Origin: JAKAFX01 sp043196285
GTDB taxonomy: Archaea > Thermoplasmatota > Thermoplasmata > Thermoplasmatales > Thermoplasmataceae
Direction of reading: 5' to 3'
Length of the DNA stretch: 64,000 bases
Assembly: GCA_043196285.1 (NCBI GenBank)
Contig: JBBYJL010000001.1
Span: 1 to 64,000 of the forward strand
The stretch's first letter is position 1, and each line of letters begins with the position of its first letter. The notes beneath the pieces were generated by a model that was not told where the DNA came from, did no database searches, and worked only from the letters and a program-made list of their open reading frames with translations. Below are positions 7,802 to 16,016 of this stretch, in pieces. A program made the position numbers and the translations under genes.

Positions 7802-9458
7802 CGTCCTCCTTGAAGTCGTTCTCTATTAGGCTAAGCCAAAAGAAGCTTCTGGGGGGCATGGTAAAGAAATATGGCAGATCCCCTATTGCCGGGAATTTTG
7901 AATCAGTGATTGCCTCAACGGGCCTGAGTCCCTTGAACCTGGAAAGATCAAGTTCAACGAAGGTGGGTCTTCTTGAAAGATTGAATATGCAGAGCATGTT
8001 CCTGCCGTCTATGGCTCTTATGTATGCAAGGATTCTCCTGTTCTTGTGCTGAAGGAACTCCACATCTCCACGCCCCAGAATGTCTGAAAACTTCGACCGG
8101 ACTCTTATCATCTTCTTGACCCAGTTCAGAAGCGAGGTAGGTAGGCGGAGTTCAGATTCAACATTCACCACTTCGTAATGGTAGTTCGGATTCATTATGA
8201 GAGGGCTGTAAAGCTGTTCGGTATCTGCGGTGGAGAACCCGGCATTCCGGTCGAAGGACCATTGCATGGGGGTCCTGACGCCATTTCTGTCACCAAGGTA
8301 AATGTTATCACCCATTCCCAGCTCATCACCATAATATAATATGGGGGTTCCAGGGAGAGATAGAAGAAGCGCATGGAGAAGTTCAATGGTCGGTCGGTCA
8401 TTATCTACCAGCGGTGCAAGTCTTCTTCTGATCCCAAGATTCAGACGCATCTTTGGCAACCGAGCATATTCGTTGTACATTATGTCGCGTTCCTCATCAG
8501 TTACCATCTCAAGCGTGAGCTCATCGTGATTTCTCAGGAAGATGCCCCAGTCGCATGTCGGCGGAATTGGTAGGGTCTGGTTGATTATGTTCACTATTGG
8601 TGCTGCAGATTCAGTAGCCAGCGCAATAAATATCCTTGGCATCAGGGGAAAGTTAAACGCCATGTGGAATTCATCTTCGTTTCCGAAGTAGGCCTTCGCG
8701 TCAGTTGGCCATTGATTTGCCTCGGCAAGCAGTATAGCTCCAGGGAATTCAGTATCAATGAGTCTCCTCAGTTCCTTGAAGTAGGCATGGGTTTCAGGAA
8801 GGTTTTCACATGAAGTCCCTTCTCGTTCGAAAAGATAGGGAACGGCATCACAACGGAACCCGTCGAGGCCAAGATCCAGCCAGAACCTTACAACATTCTT
8901 TATTTCTTCGCGTACCTCCGGGTTGTCATAATTTAGATCGGGTTGGTGGCTGTAGAATCTGTGCCAGTAATACTGTTTTGTTCTTGGCTCCCACGCCCAG
9001 TTTGAGATTTCCGTATCGGAAAAGATAATCCTTACTCCCTTGTATTTCGTATCGTCATCAGACCATACGAACCAGTCCCGTTTGGGATTATCCTTCCCTT
9101 TCAATGCCTCTTTGAACCAGGGACTCTGATCCGATACGTGGTTCAGGACAAGATCCGCGATAACCCTTATGTTTCTGGCATGGGCTTCCCTGATGAACGT
9201 TTTGAAATCCTCTATTGTGCCATAGTCTGGCAAGATGGAATAGAAATCAGATATGTCGTAACCATCATCCTTCAGAGGGGATTTGTAGAAAGGAAGGAGC
9301 CATATCCCGTTTATTCCCAAATCTTTCAGATAATCTAGTTTTTTTGTTATTCCAGCAAAATCCCCAATTCCGTCGCCGTTAGAATCATAGAACGATTTGA
9401 CGGGGACCTCATAGAAAATAGCATCCCTGTACCAGAGCTTGCTGTTATCAAGTGGCAT
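7797..9458 (-). CDS. treS: Trehalose synthase (maltose alpha-glucosyltransferase), GH13
   Basis: A protein of 553 residues that interconverts trehalose and maltose. The N-terminal LWYRDAIFYEVPVKSFYDSNGDGIGD-type opening is diagnostic of TreS and its relatives. Catalytic residues are D204 in GFRCDAVPYL, E246 in LLAEANQW and D312 in FLRNHDEL. The ATG has a good Shine-Dalgarno (GGGGAGGG, spacing about 7) and overlaps the end of glgE by 11 nt. In many bacteria TreS is fused to the maltokinase; here the kinase reading frame begins right at the treS stop in the +1 frame. Maltose made here would feed the maltokinase. Confidence 0.94.
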   Translation of the reverse strand: MPLDNSKLWYRDAIFYEVPVKSFYDSNGDGIGDFAGITKKLDYLKDLGINGIWLLPFYKSPLKDDGYDISDFYSILPDYGTIEDFKTFIREAHARNIRVIADLVLNHVSDQSPWFKEALKGKDNPKRDWFVWSDDDTKYKGVRIIFSDTEISNWAWEPRTKQYYWHRFYSHQPDLNYDNPEVREEIKNVVRFWLDLGLDGFRCDAVPYLFEREGTSCENLPETHAYFKELRRLIDTEFPGAILLAEANQWPTDAKAYFGNEDEFHMAFNFPLMPRIFIALATESAAPIVNIINQTLPIPPTCDWGIFLRNHDELTLEMVTDEERDIMYNEYARLPKMRLNLGIRRRLAPLVDNDRPTIELLHALLLSLPGTPILYYGDELGMGDNIYLGDRNGVRTPMQWSFDRNAGFSTADTEQLYSPLIMNPNYHYEVVNVESELRLPTSLLNWVKKMIRVRSKFSDILGRGDVEFLQHKNRRILAYIRAIDGRNMLCIFNLSRRPTFVELDLSRFKGLRPVEAITDSKFPAIGDLPYFFTMPPRSFFWLSLIENDFKEDD

Positions 9459-11394
9459 ACTGAACCCTCCCCTTTACGGAAAATATGTGCGCGGGCCTTG
9501 TGTCAGGGGCGAGCCTCACATAGTTGCCGGATCCGTGCCATGTGTACCTTGACCCGTCAAGCAGGTCTTCGACCGTGTAATTCTCACCATCAGGAATACC
9601 AAACAAATCAAGTGGAACATACACCGTCGCCTCATGGGTTTCAAACGGATTAATGTTCACTATTATCAGCAGCATACTTGACTTGTCAGAGGAAATTCTT
9701 GCATAGGCAATTATATTTGGATTCCCTGCCTGGACAAACACAAGGCCTGACCTTTCCTGAAGGCATATGTTGAGCTGCCTGATGGAATTCAGTCTCATGA
9801 TAAGTGGCTTAATGTTTCCTGGAGCATCCCAGTCCCTCTTTCTGATCTCGTATTTCTCAGAATTCAGGTACTCCTCCTTTCCATCAATTGCCTGATTTTC
9901 GCAGAGTTCAAAGCCGCTATATATTCCCCATAGAGGGGATAGGGTTGCCGCCAGGATAGCCCTGATCATGAATGCTGGCCTTCCCCCTTTCTGCAGTACG
10001 AAGGGAAGTATGTCAGGCGTATTGGTGAATAGCATTGGCCTAAAGAATGGCCTTATCTCGTCAGAATATATTTCCCTGAAATATTCTTCGATCTCGCTCT
10101 TGTAATTCCGCCAGGTGAAATAGGTGTATGACTCGCTGAAACCTATCATCGAAAGATGATACATCACCTTTGGTCTGGTGAATGCTTCGGAAAGGAACAC
10201 AACATCCGGGTACATATCCTTTATAGAAGAAATCAGCCAGTTCCAAAAGTCGAACGGCTTTGTATGTGGGTTGTCGACTCTGAAAATTCTGATCCCCTTC
10301 CCTATCCAGAATAATACGATTTTTCTCAGTTCTTCCCAGAGAACTTCACGGTTCTGGCAGTCAAAATTGATCGGGTATATATCGTAATATTTCTTAGGGG
10401 GATTCTCAGCATATCTTATTGTTCCGTCAGGTCTGTGGAAGAACCATTCTGGGTGCTCTTTCACGTAGGGGTGATCTGGGGAGCACTGGTATGCGAGATC
10501 CAATGCAACCCTTATACCGTTCCTTTCACAGGATTCTATGAACTGATCAAAATCCAGCATTGTTCCCAGTGATTTCTCAATTGAATAATGTCCCCCTTCA
10601 TGATTCCCTATTGCCCATGGGCTTCCAGGATCATTCTTGCCAGCCTTCGGGGATCCATTCTTCCCCCTTCTGTTAGTTGTTCCGACTGGGTGGATCGGGG
10701 GAAGGTAGATGACGTTAAATCCCATTCTCTTTATATCTGGTATTCGGGCTATACAGTCTTTGAACGTTCCGCTCTTCCTGGGATCGCTGCCCTGTGATCT
10801 CGGGAACATCTCATACCAGGATGCAAATTCTGCGTAAGCGGGATCCACGGTGATAGAGATCCATTCAGAATTGACCATGTGATCCCTTTTTTGGTATTTT
10901 AGCATGAGTTCTTTTATTATACTGCCTGATGCAAATTCTATGGCCCCATCGAGGTTCTTCGCTTTCAGGAGATCGAAAAGAGTGGAGAGATCTTTCCTCT
11001 CATCTCCGACGGTTCTCTTAAGAGTATCTTCAACGATCGAAATCCCTGCAGGAAGATCAGCAGAAACATCTTCTCCTGCATTCCTCCATGACCGGACCCT
11101 CTCAATCCAGTTGGCAAACTGATCCACCCATGCCTCTACCCTGAACTGAACAGTTCCAATCCTCTCGAGAGGCAAGGAAGCATGAAACAGGTCATTTCCG
11201 GAGCTCACCAAAGGAACATATTGCAGATCTGCTTCATCAGGAACCCTGTATTCAAGGATCCCTGTTACAATATCAGTGCCGTGAGTGTAGATAGAGCAGG
11301 AGATCTCAATATTTGATGAAACAACCCCTTTCAAACTGTACGACGTATTCACGGGCGAAGGCCTGATATTCTCAATTATCACCCTATTTTCCAT
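9448..11394 (-). CDS. glgE: Alpha-1,4-glucan:maltose-1-phosphate maltosyltransferase
   Basis: A protein of 648 residues of the GlgE (GH13_3) type, which transfers maltosyl units from maltose 1-phosphate to the non-reducing ends of alpha-1,4-glucan. Recognisable parts are the N-terminal beta-sandwich, then FASWYEMFPRSQG, a loop with TNRRGKNG, the nucleophile D374 in RVDNPHTKP and the acid E403 in FLSEAFTRPK. These segments separate GlgE from ordinary amylases. It overlaps glgB and treS by 11 nt each, so the block is tightly coupled. The GlgE pathway is best known from actinobacteria. Confidence 0.94.
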   Translation of the reverse strand: MENRVIIENIRPSPVNTSYSLKGVVSSNIEISCSIYTHGTDIVTGILEYRVPDEADLQYVPLVSSGNDLFHASLPLERIGTVQFRVEAWVDQFANWIERVRSWRNAGEDVSADLPAGISIVEDTLKRTVGDERKDLSTLFDLLKAKNLDGAIEFASGSIIKELMLKYQKRDHMVNSEWISITVDPAYAEFASWYEMFPRSQGSDPRKSGTFKDCIARIPDIKRMGFNVIYLPPIHPVGTTNRRGKNGSPKAGKNDPGSPWAIGNHEGGHYSIEKSLGTMLDFDQFIESCERNGIRVALDLAYQCSPDHPYVKEHPEWFFHRPDGTIRYAENPPKKYYDIYPINFDCQNREVLWEELRKIVLFWIGKGIRIFRVDNPHTKPFDFWNWLISSIKDMYPDVVFLSEAFTRPKVMYHLSMIGFSESYTYFTWRNYKSEIEEYFREIYSDEIRPFFRPMLFTNTPDILPFVLQKGGRPAFMIRAILAATLSPLWGIYSGFELCENQAIDGKEEYLNSEKYEIRKRDWDAPGNIKPLIMRLNSIRQLNICLQERSGLVFVQAGNPNIIAYARISSDKSSMLLIIVNINPFETHEATVYVPLDLFGIPDGENYTVEDLLDGSRYTWHGSGNYVRLAPDTRPAHIFSVKGRVQYAT

Positions 11395-13570
11395 TGGCTC
11401 TCTCCCTGATTAAGAATATGGCAGCAAGTGGTGGCAGAGTTATTTCAATGGAATTTTCGAACCCATGCATTCCTGCGGGCACAGAGTTAAATTCTCCTAA
11501 GTTTCCCACACCGCTTCCACCATACAGTGTTGAATCGGAATTAAATATTTCCTTATACACACCTTTTCCTGGCACTCCTACAGAGTAATTATGCCTGACT
11601 ATCGGAGTCAAGTTGAATATGCAGATCACAGGTTCCTTATCAAGGTCAGAGAAGCGCATAAAAGAAAGAACACTCTGAGCACTGTCATTGAAATCTATCC
11701 ACCTGAATCCACGGTAGTCTGAATCAAGACGGTGGAACTGATTGTATTTCCTATAGATTGAGTTAAGATCCTTAACCAATCCCATCAACCTGGAATTCAT
11801 GTCCCTATCAAGCAGTTCCCACTGGAGACCCTCGCTTTCTTTCCACTCTCTTGTGACAGCAAATTCATCCCCCATGAACAGAAGTTTCTTTCCTGGACTC
11901 GAGAACATGAATGAATATGCTGAACGAAGATTTGCAAACTTCTGCCACTCATCCCCGGGCATCTTGTTGTACATGGAACCCTTAAGGTGCACAACCTCAT
12001 CGTGTGAATATGGCAGGATAAACTTCTCACTGAATGCATACCAGAGTGTAAATGTGAGCATATCCTGATGGTATTTCCTGTATATTGGATCAATGGAAAA
12101 ATATTCCAGGGTGTCATGCATCCAACCCATGTTCCACTTGAAGTCAAATCCCAGCCCGCCCAACTCTGACGGTGACGTCACCTTAGGCCAGGCCGTGGAC
12201 TCTTCCGCCACCGTGATCACTCCGGAATAGTAGTCATGTATCTTCCTGTTCAGTGTTCTAAGGAAATCAATGGCCTCGAGGTTCTCCCTGCCGCCGTATT
12301 TATTTGGGATCCACTCTCCTTCCTTCCTCGAGTAGTCAAGATACAGCATGGAGGAGACAGCGTCAATCCTGATTCCGTCAACATGGTACTTCTCCAGCCA
12401 GAATATGGCATTTGACAAAAGGAAATTCTTCACCTCGAAACGACCATAGTTGAATATCCTCGTCCCCCAGTCAGGGTGCAGTCCAAGTCTTGGATCAGCA
12501 TGCTCATAAAGATGGGTTCCATCGAATTCTGAGAGCCCCTCTTGGTCTCCAGGAAAGTGAGCAGGCACCCAGTCAAGTATTACACCTATGTTATGCAAAT
12601 GGCACCTGTCCACAAAATACATGAAATCGGCTGGAGTACCATATCTGGAAGTAGGGGCATAGTAGTTTATGATCTGGTATCCCCAGGACATATCAAGCGG
12701 ATGCTCCATGATGGGCATTAGCTCTATATGCGTGAATCCTAAATCAACAACATATGGTATGAGATTATCTGCAAGATCCCTGAAATTCACGAAGGAATTT
12801 GGATCGCTTCTCCTCATAAAGGAACCTGCGTGCACTTCATATATTGATAATGGTTTCTTCTCCAGTCTTTCCAGTCCGCGTTTCATGATCCAGTCCCCGT
12901 CGTTCCATTCATAGGAAAGATCTGAAACAATGCACGCATTCTTTGGTCTCATCTCAACACGGAAAGCATAGGGATCCGTCTTAATTCTGATCTTTCCATC
13001 TGCCGATGACTGTACTGCAAATTTGTAAAGGTCTCCAGTGGAAATTTCGGGTACAAAAACCTCCCATATCCCTGAGAACTGGACATTATCCATTAGAGTG
13101 ATCCCAGGTCTCCATCGATTGAAATCCCCCATCACACTCACAGTGATCGCGTTTGGCGCCCATACCCTGAACACCACACCGGCAACTCCTCTCCGGGTCT
13201 CTGGATGAGCGCCAAGGGAGTCATAGCTCTTGATCAGATCGCCTTCCTTGAAGAGATAGATATCGAAGTCAGAAAGTGTGCTCCTGAAGCAGTACGGATC
13301 AATCCGGCTTATTGATATTCCGTTTTGATCCACATAGGATATTTTGTAATTTTCGTCAAGTAAATTCTCATCGACATGGACCTCGAATATACCCGGAGAA
13401 CCCATCTTTTCCATTTTCGCTCTGCTGCCGTCTAATAGTTCGAGATAAACCTCACCGGCTGTATCAGCGATAGTTGATATCCTTAGTTTGTGATCTTTTT
13501 CACGAAATCTTCCCAGTACATCTGCAACTCTTTTACCGGTAAACACTTTTTTCAGATCATCCTCATACAA
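11384..13570 (-). CDS. glgB: 1,4-alpha-glucan branching enzyme (GH13)
   Basis: A protein of 728 residues that makes alpha-1,6 branches. It has the double N-terminal module of bacterial GlgB (about 1-110, then a CBM48 from about 120 with GVVFRVWAPNA), the GH13 barrel with D403 in GIRIDAVSSM, E456 in VAEES, and the YSHDEVVHLKGS segment, and a C-terminal beta domain. This is the bacterial-type GH13 enzyme, not the GH57 branching enzyme found in some archaea. The start is TTG. It is first in the glucan block, and its promoter should lie in the 257-bp gap shared with the divergent ATPase operon. Confidence 0.94.
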   Translation of the reverse strand: MYEDDLKKVFTGKRVADVLGRFREKDHKLRISTIADTAGEVYLELLDGSRAKMEKMGSPGIFEVHVDENLLDENYKISYVDQNGISISRIDPYCFRSTLSDFDIYLFKEGDLIKSYDSLGAHPETRRGVAGVVFRVWAPNAITVSVMGDFNRWRPGITLMDNVQFSGIWEVFVPEISTGDLYKFAVQSSADGKIRIKTDPYAFRVEMRPKNACIVSDLSYEWNDGDWIMKRGLERLEKKPLSIYEVHAGSFMRRSDPNSFVNFRDLADNLIPYVVDLGFTHIELMPIMEHPLDMSWGYQIINYYAPTSRYGTPADFMYFVDRCHLHNIGVILDWVPAHFPGDQEGLSEFDGTHLYEHADPRLGLHPDWGTRIFNYGRFEVKNFLLSNAIFWLEKYHVDGIRIDAVSSMLYLDYSRKEGEWIPNKYGGRENLEAIDFLRTLNRKIHDYYSGVITVAEESTAWPKVTSPSELGGLGFDFKWNMGWMHDTLEYFSIDPIYRKYHQDMLTFTLWYAFSEKFILPYSHDEVVHLKGSMYNKMPGDEWQKFANLRSAYSFMFSSPGKKLLFMGDEFAVTREWKESEGLQWELLDRDMNSRLMGLVKDLNSIYRKYNQFHRLDSDYRGFRWIDFNDSAQSVLSFMRFSDLDKEPVICIFNLTPIVRHNYSVGVPGKGVYKEIFNSDSTLYGGSGVGNLGEFNSVPAGMHGFENSIEITLPPLAAIFLIRERANGK

Positions 13571-13827
13571 GTAAAGGCATCCCCTGCAATTTCTGAATAA
13601 TGTTCAATAGCATTCAGAATCTAAAAAGTTTAGCCATGAACTGTGTATCTCATTTATTAGTTTGCTGAATATTTCTCACGGTATAAATAAGCTCATCAAC
13701 AGTCAGACTTAAGGTTGGCCTTTCGATTATTGGATTCAACGAAAATTAAAAAAAAGGATTAATTGAACAGCACATATCAGTAGTTATCATTATATAAAGA
13801 GGACTGATCAGGTTTCGGTGAATATCA
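13571..13827. promoter_or_regulatory. Divergent promoter region between glgB and the A-type ATPase operon
   Basis: This gap is AT-rich and holds no gene. On the plus strand TATATAAAG at 13791-13799 is a strong TATA box; transcription would start near 13820, leaving an 8-nt leader before the TTG of atpK. On the minus strand I see no equally clear box for glgB; the AT-rich stretch around 13600-13630 is the likeliest place. An A-rich run follows at 13746-13755. Confidence 0.5.
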
Positions 13828-14049
13828 TTGGTAGCTAATCCTGAACTAGCCATAGCAGCTGCAATAGCCATAGCCGGTGGACTGATCGGTACCGGTATGG
13901 CACAGCAGGGAATTGGTGCAGCCGGTATGGGAATTATAGCGGAAAAACCTGAGAAATTCGGTCAGGTGCTTGTATTCTTCGTTATTCCGGAAACCCTCTG
14001 GATCATAGGGTTTGTGCTGGGACTTATACTCCTGTTGGGTATACTGTAA
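13828..14049 (+). CDS. atpK: A-type ATPase proteolipid subunit K (c ring)
   Basis: A protein of 73 residues forming one two-helix hairpin, so each ring subunit carries one ion site. Helix 1 is Ala/Gly-rich (about 7-38) and helix 2 (about 46-72) contains the ion-binding E55 in VIPETLW. Single-hairpin c subunits are typical for proton-driven archaeal enzymes of this kind. The start is TTG at 13828, 8 nt downstream of the expected transcription start. It is the first gene of the operon. Confidence 0.93.
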   Translation: MVANPELAIAAAIAIAGGLIGTGMAQQGIGAAGMGIIAEKPEKFGQVLVFFVIPETLWIIGFVLGLILLLGIL

Positions 14050-14056
14050 GATATTG

Positions 14057-14626
14057 ATGTCTCTAGATAGCATTCTAACCGAGATCGAGGACAAGAAAAG
14101 AAAGAGCCTGCAATCTGCACTTGACGACTTCAATCGTGCAAAGGAAGTCAAGGAGAAGGCTTACAACGCAGAACTGGAGGATCTGAAATCCTACTTTGAA
14201 AAGAAGAAGACAGAGGAAGCAGAAAGCGTACAGAGAAGCAGGCTTGATACATCCATACTTGAGGCAAAAAGAATACTCACTAATAGGAAGAATGAGCTAG
14301 TTCAGGAAATGCTGAACAATGCCTCGACATATTTTACGGGAATAAGGAAAAGGGAGATCTATCCAGCACTGCTTCAAAAAATGGTGCTGGAGGTTGAAAG
14401 AGCATTTCCCCAGGGAGGCAGAATTATTGTTAACGGGAAGGACAAGGAGCTTGTAGAGGGAATGCTGAAATCAGAGAACATCACGGTTGTAAAAGGAGAG
14501 ATTGATGGCGGGCTTCAGGCGGTATCCAACGACGGATCTCTGGAAATCGATCTATCATTGTCTTATCTCTGGCAGGACATCAGGGAAAGGATAGCACTTG
14601 CGATCTCTGAAAATATAGGTGAGTAG
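14057..14626 (+). CDS. atpE: A-type ATPase peripheral stalk subunit E
   Basis: A protein of 189 residues from the ATG at 14057 (MSLDSILTEIEDKK). A long Lys/Glu-rich coiled coil fills roughly residues 5-80 and is followed by a globular part ending in SYLWQDIRERIALAI, as in archaeal and vacuolar subunit E. It pairs with subunit H to form the peripheral stalk. An in-frame upstream start at 14012 would lie inside atpK and add a Cys/Trp-rich segment unlike the family, so it was not used. Confidence 0.92.
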   Translation: MSLDSILTEIEDKKRKSLQSALDDFNRAKEVKEKAYNAELEDLKSYFEKKKTEEAESVQRSRLDTSILEAKRILTNRKNELVQEMLNNASTYFTGIRKREIYPALLQKMVLEVERAFPQGGRIIVNGKDKELVEGMLKSENITVVKGEIDGGLQAVSNDGSLEIDLSLSYLWQDIRERIALAISENIGE

Positions 14627-14629
14627 TAT

Positions 14630-15691
14630 ATGAACGGTACCTATGCCGGAAGCTATGGGAGAGTCAAATCATCCACAACCGAATTTCTCTCGGATGAGTT
14701 CATGCGGGCTCTTATCGGCAGAACTCCGGACGAAATCATTCAGGGACTTCTTGAGACAAGCTACAAGGAAGATCTTGATGCACTTTCTTCCATGTACAGT
14801 GGAAACGCGCTCCTTGAGAATTCCATCAACAGGCACATTCTAAAAAAAAATAAGCTTGCATTATTTGCTCCTCCACCTGGTGCAAAAGACTTTTTAAAAA
14901 TATATCTTTCCAAATGGGATATTGAGAACATCAAGATCCTGATTTCCTCAAAAGTACTGGGTCATGAACTCAAGGAAGATGAAAATTTCATAATAAGTTT
15001 TCGTGATATACCCATGGGTATTTTTGGAGGAAACATCACACAGGATGAGTTTAAGGGACTCATCGGTATAACTTCAATCGAAGGTATCGTTGAGAGCCTT
15101 TCCAGGTATCCGGTCGGCGTGGAAATGCTCAAAAAGCTGGATGAGTACAGGAGGATAGGAGATGTCACCGTTCTGTTCACCGCAATGGACACGTATTACT
15201 ATTCATCAATAATGGACTCGCTTAAATTCATAAACGGTGATGAGGAGATTATAAGAAACTATTTCCGTGAAACCATAGATTCCAGGAATTTTATGGTGCT
15301 TCTGAAGTCGAAGGAAGTGGATCTGGATTTCCAGATGGTCAAGGAGGCTCTGAGCAACGGAGGCAGTAATGCCGTAGAGAAGCTTGAGGATCTTTACAGG
15401 AACAGCACATTGCAGGAGATAATGCAGAACATGACGGAACGGTTCTCGCTGGGTGGGTTATCCAGCAAGGATACGATGACAGAGCTTGAATTAAGGGTCC
15501 GTGATCAGATCTACAACAAATATCACGTCGCACTGTCCGCCTCAGCAATCTCGATCAATTCTATTTTTGACTTCATAATAAGGGCAGAAAGGGAGAGAAA
15601 TGCGCTTCGATCCATAGTGATTGGTAATTCTTACAGGTTACCGGAGAAAACAATACTGGGTCTTTCCGGACTTGCAAATCATGGTGAGTAA
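14630..15691 (+). CDS. atpC: A-type ATPase subunit C (central stalk adaptor)
   Basis: A protein of 353 residues, mostly helical, of the V-ATPase subunit d / archaeal C family. It is the funnel-shaped piece that connects the c ring to the D/F shaft. Family-like segments include YAGSYGRVKSS at the start and WDIENIKILI near residue 100. It begins 3 nt after the atpE stop. Confidence 0.92.
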   Translation: MNGTYAGSYGRVKSSTTEFLSDEFMRALIGRTPDEIIQGLLETSYKEDLDALSSMYSGNALLENSINRHILKKNKLALFAPPPGAKDFLKIYLSKWDIENIKILISSKVLGHELKEDENFIISFRDIPMGIFGGNITQDEFKGLIGITSIEGIVESLSRYPVGVEMLKKLDEYRRIGDVTVLFTAMDTYYYSSIMDSLKFINGDEEIIRNYFRETIDSRNFMVLLKSKEVDLDFQMVKEALSNGGSNAVEKLEDLYRNSTLQEIMQNMTERFSLGGLSSKDTMTELELRVRDQIYNKYHVALSASAISINSIFDFIIRAERERNALRSIVIGNSYRLPEKTILGLSGLANHGE

Positions 15692-15694
15692 CTC

Positions 15695-16012
15695 ATGGAA
15701 AAAGCAAAGTCAGTGGCAGTTCTCGGAGAACGTGAAATCGTACTGGGATTCAAGTTGATTGGGATCTCAAACTGCTTTGAGATTAATGAAAAAAACGCGC
15801 AGTCCGAAATAAGCAGGATCATTTCCAGAAGAGAGTTTTCACTAATAATAATCTCAGAAAACATGATGAGGTACATAGAATCCAAGGCGCTGGAAAGAAT
15901 GATGGCATCAACAGATCCACTAATAATATTCATTCCAATGCCTGGTGGAAGAGAAGAGGAATCTGTTTCAAAGCTTGCCAAAAGAATACTGGGAGTAGAT
16001 ATAGGGAGTTGA
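15695..16012 (+). CDS. atpF: A-type ATPase subunit F
   Basis: A protein of 105 residues with the Rossmann-like fold of subunit F: a start with SVAVLGEREIVLGFKLIG, a central FSLIIISENM strand and the proline-rich PLIIFIPMPGG turn. It sits on the rotary shaft with subunit D and influences coupling. It is 3 nt after atpC and 4 nt before atpA. Confidence 0.93.
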   Translation: MEKAKSVAVLGEREIVLGFKLIGISNCFEINEKNAQSEISRIISRREFSLIIISENMMRYIESKALERMMASTDPLIIFIPMPGGREEESVSKLAKRILGVDIGS

Positions 16013-16016
16013 GATA

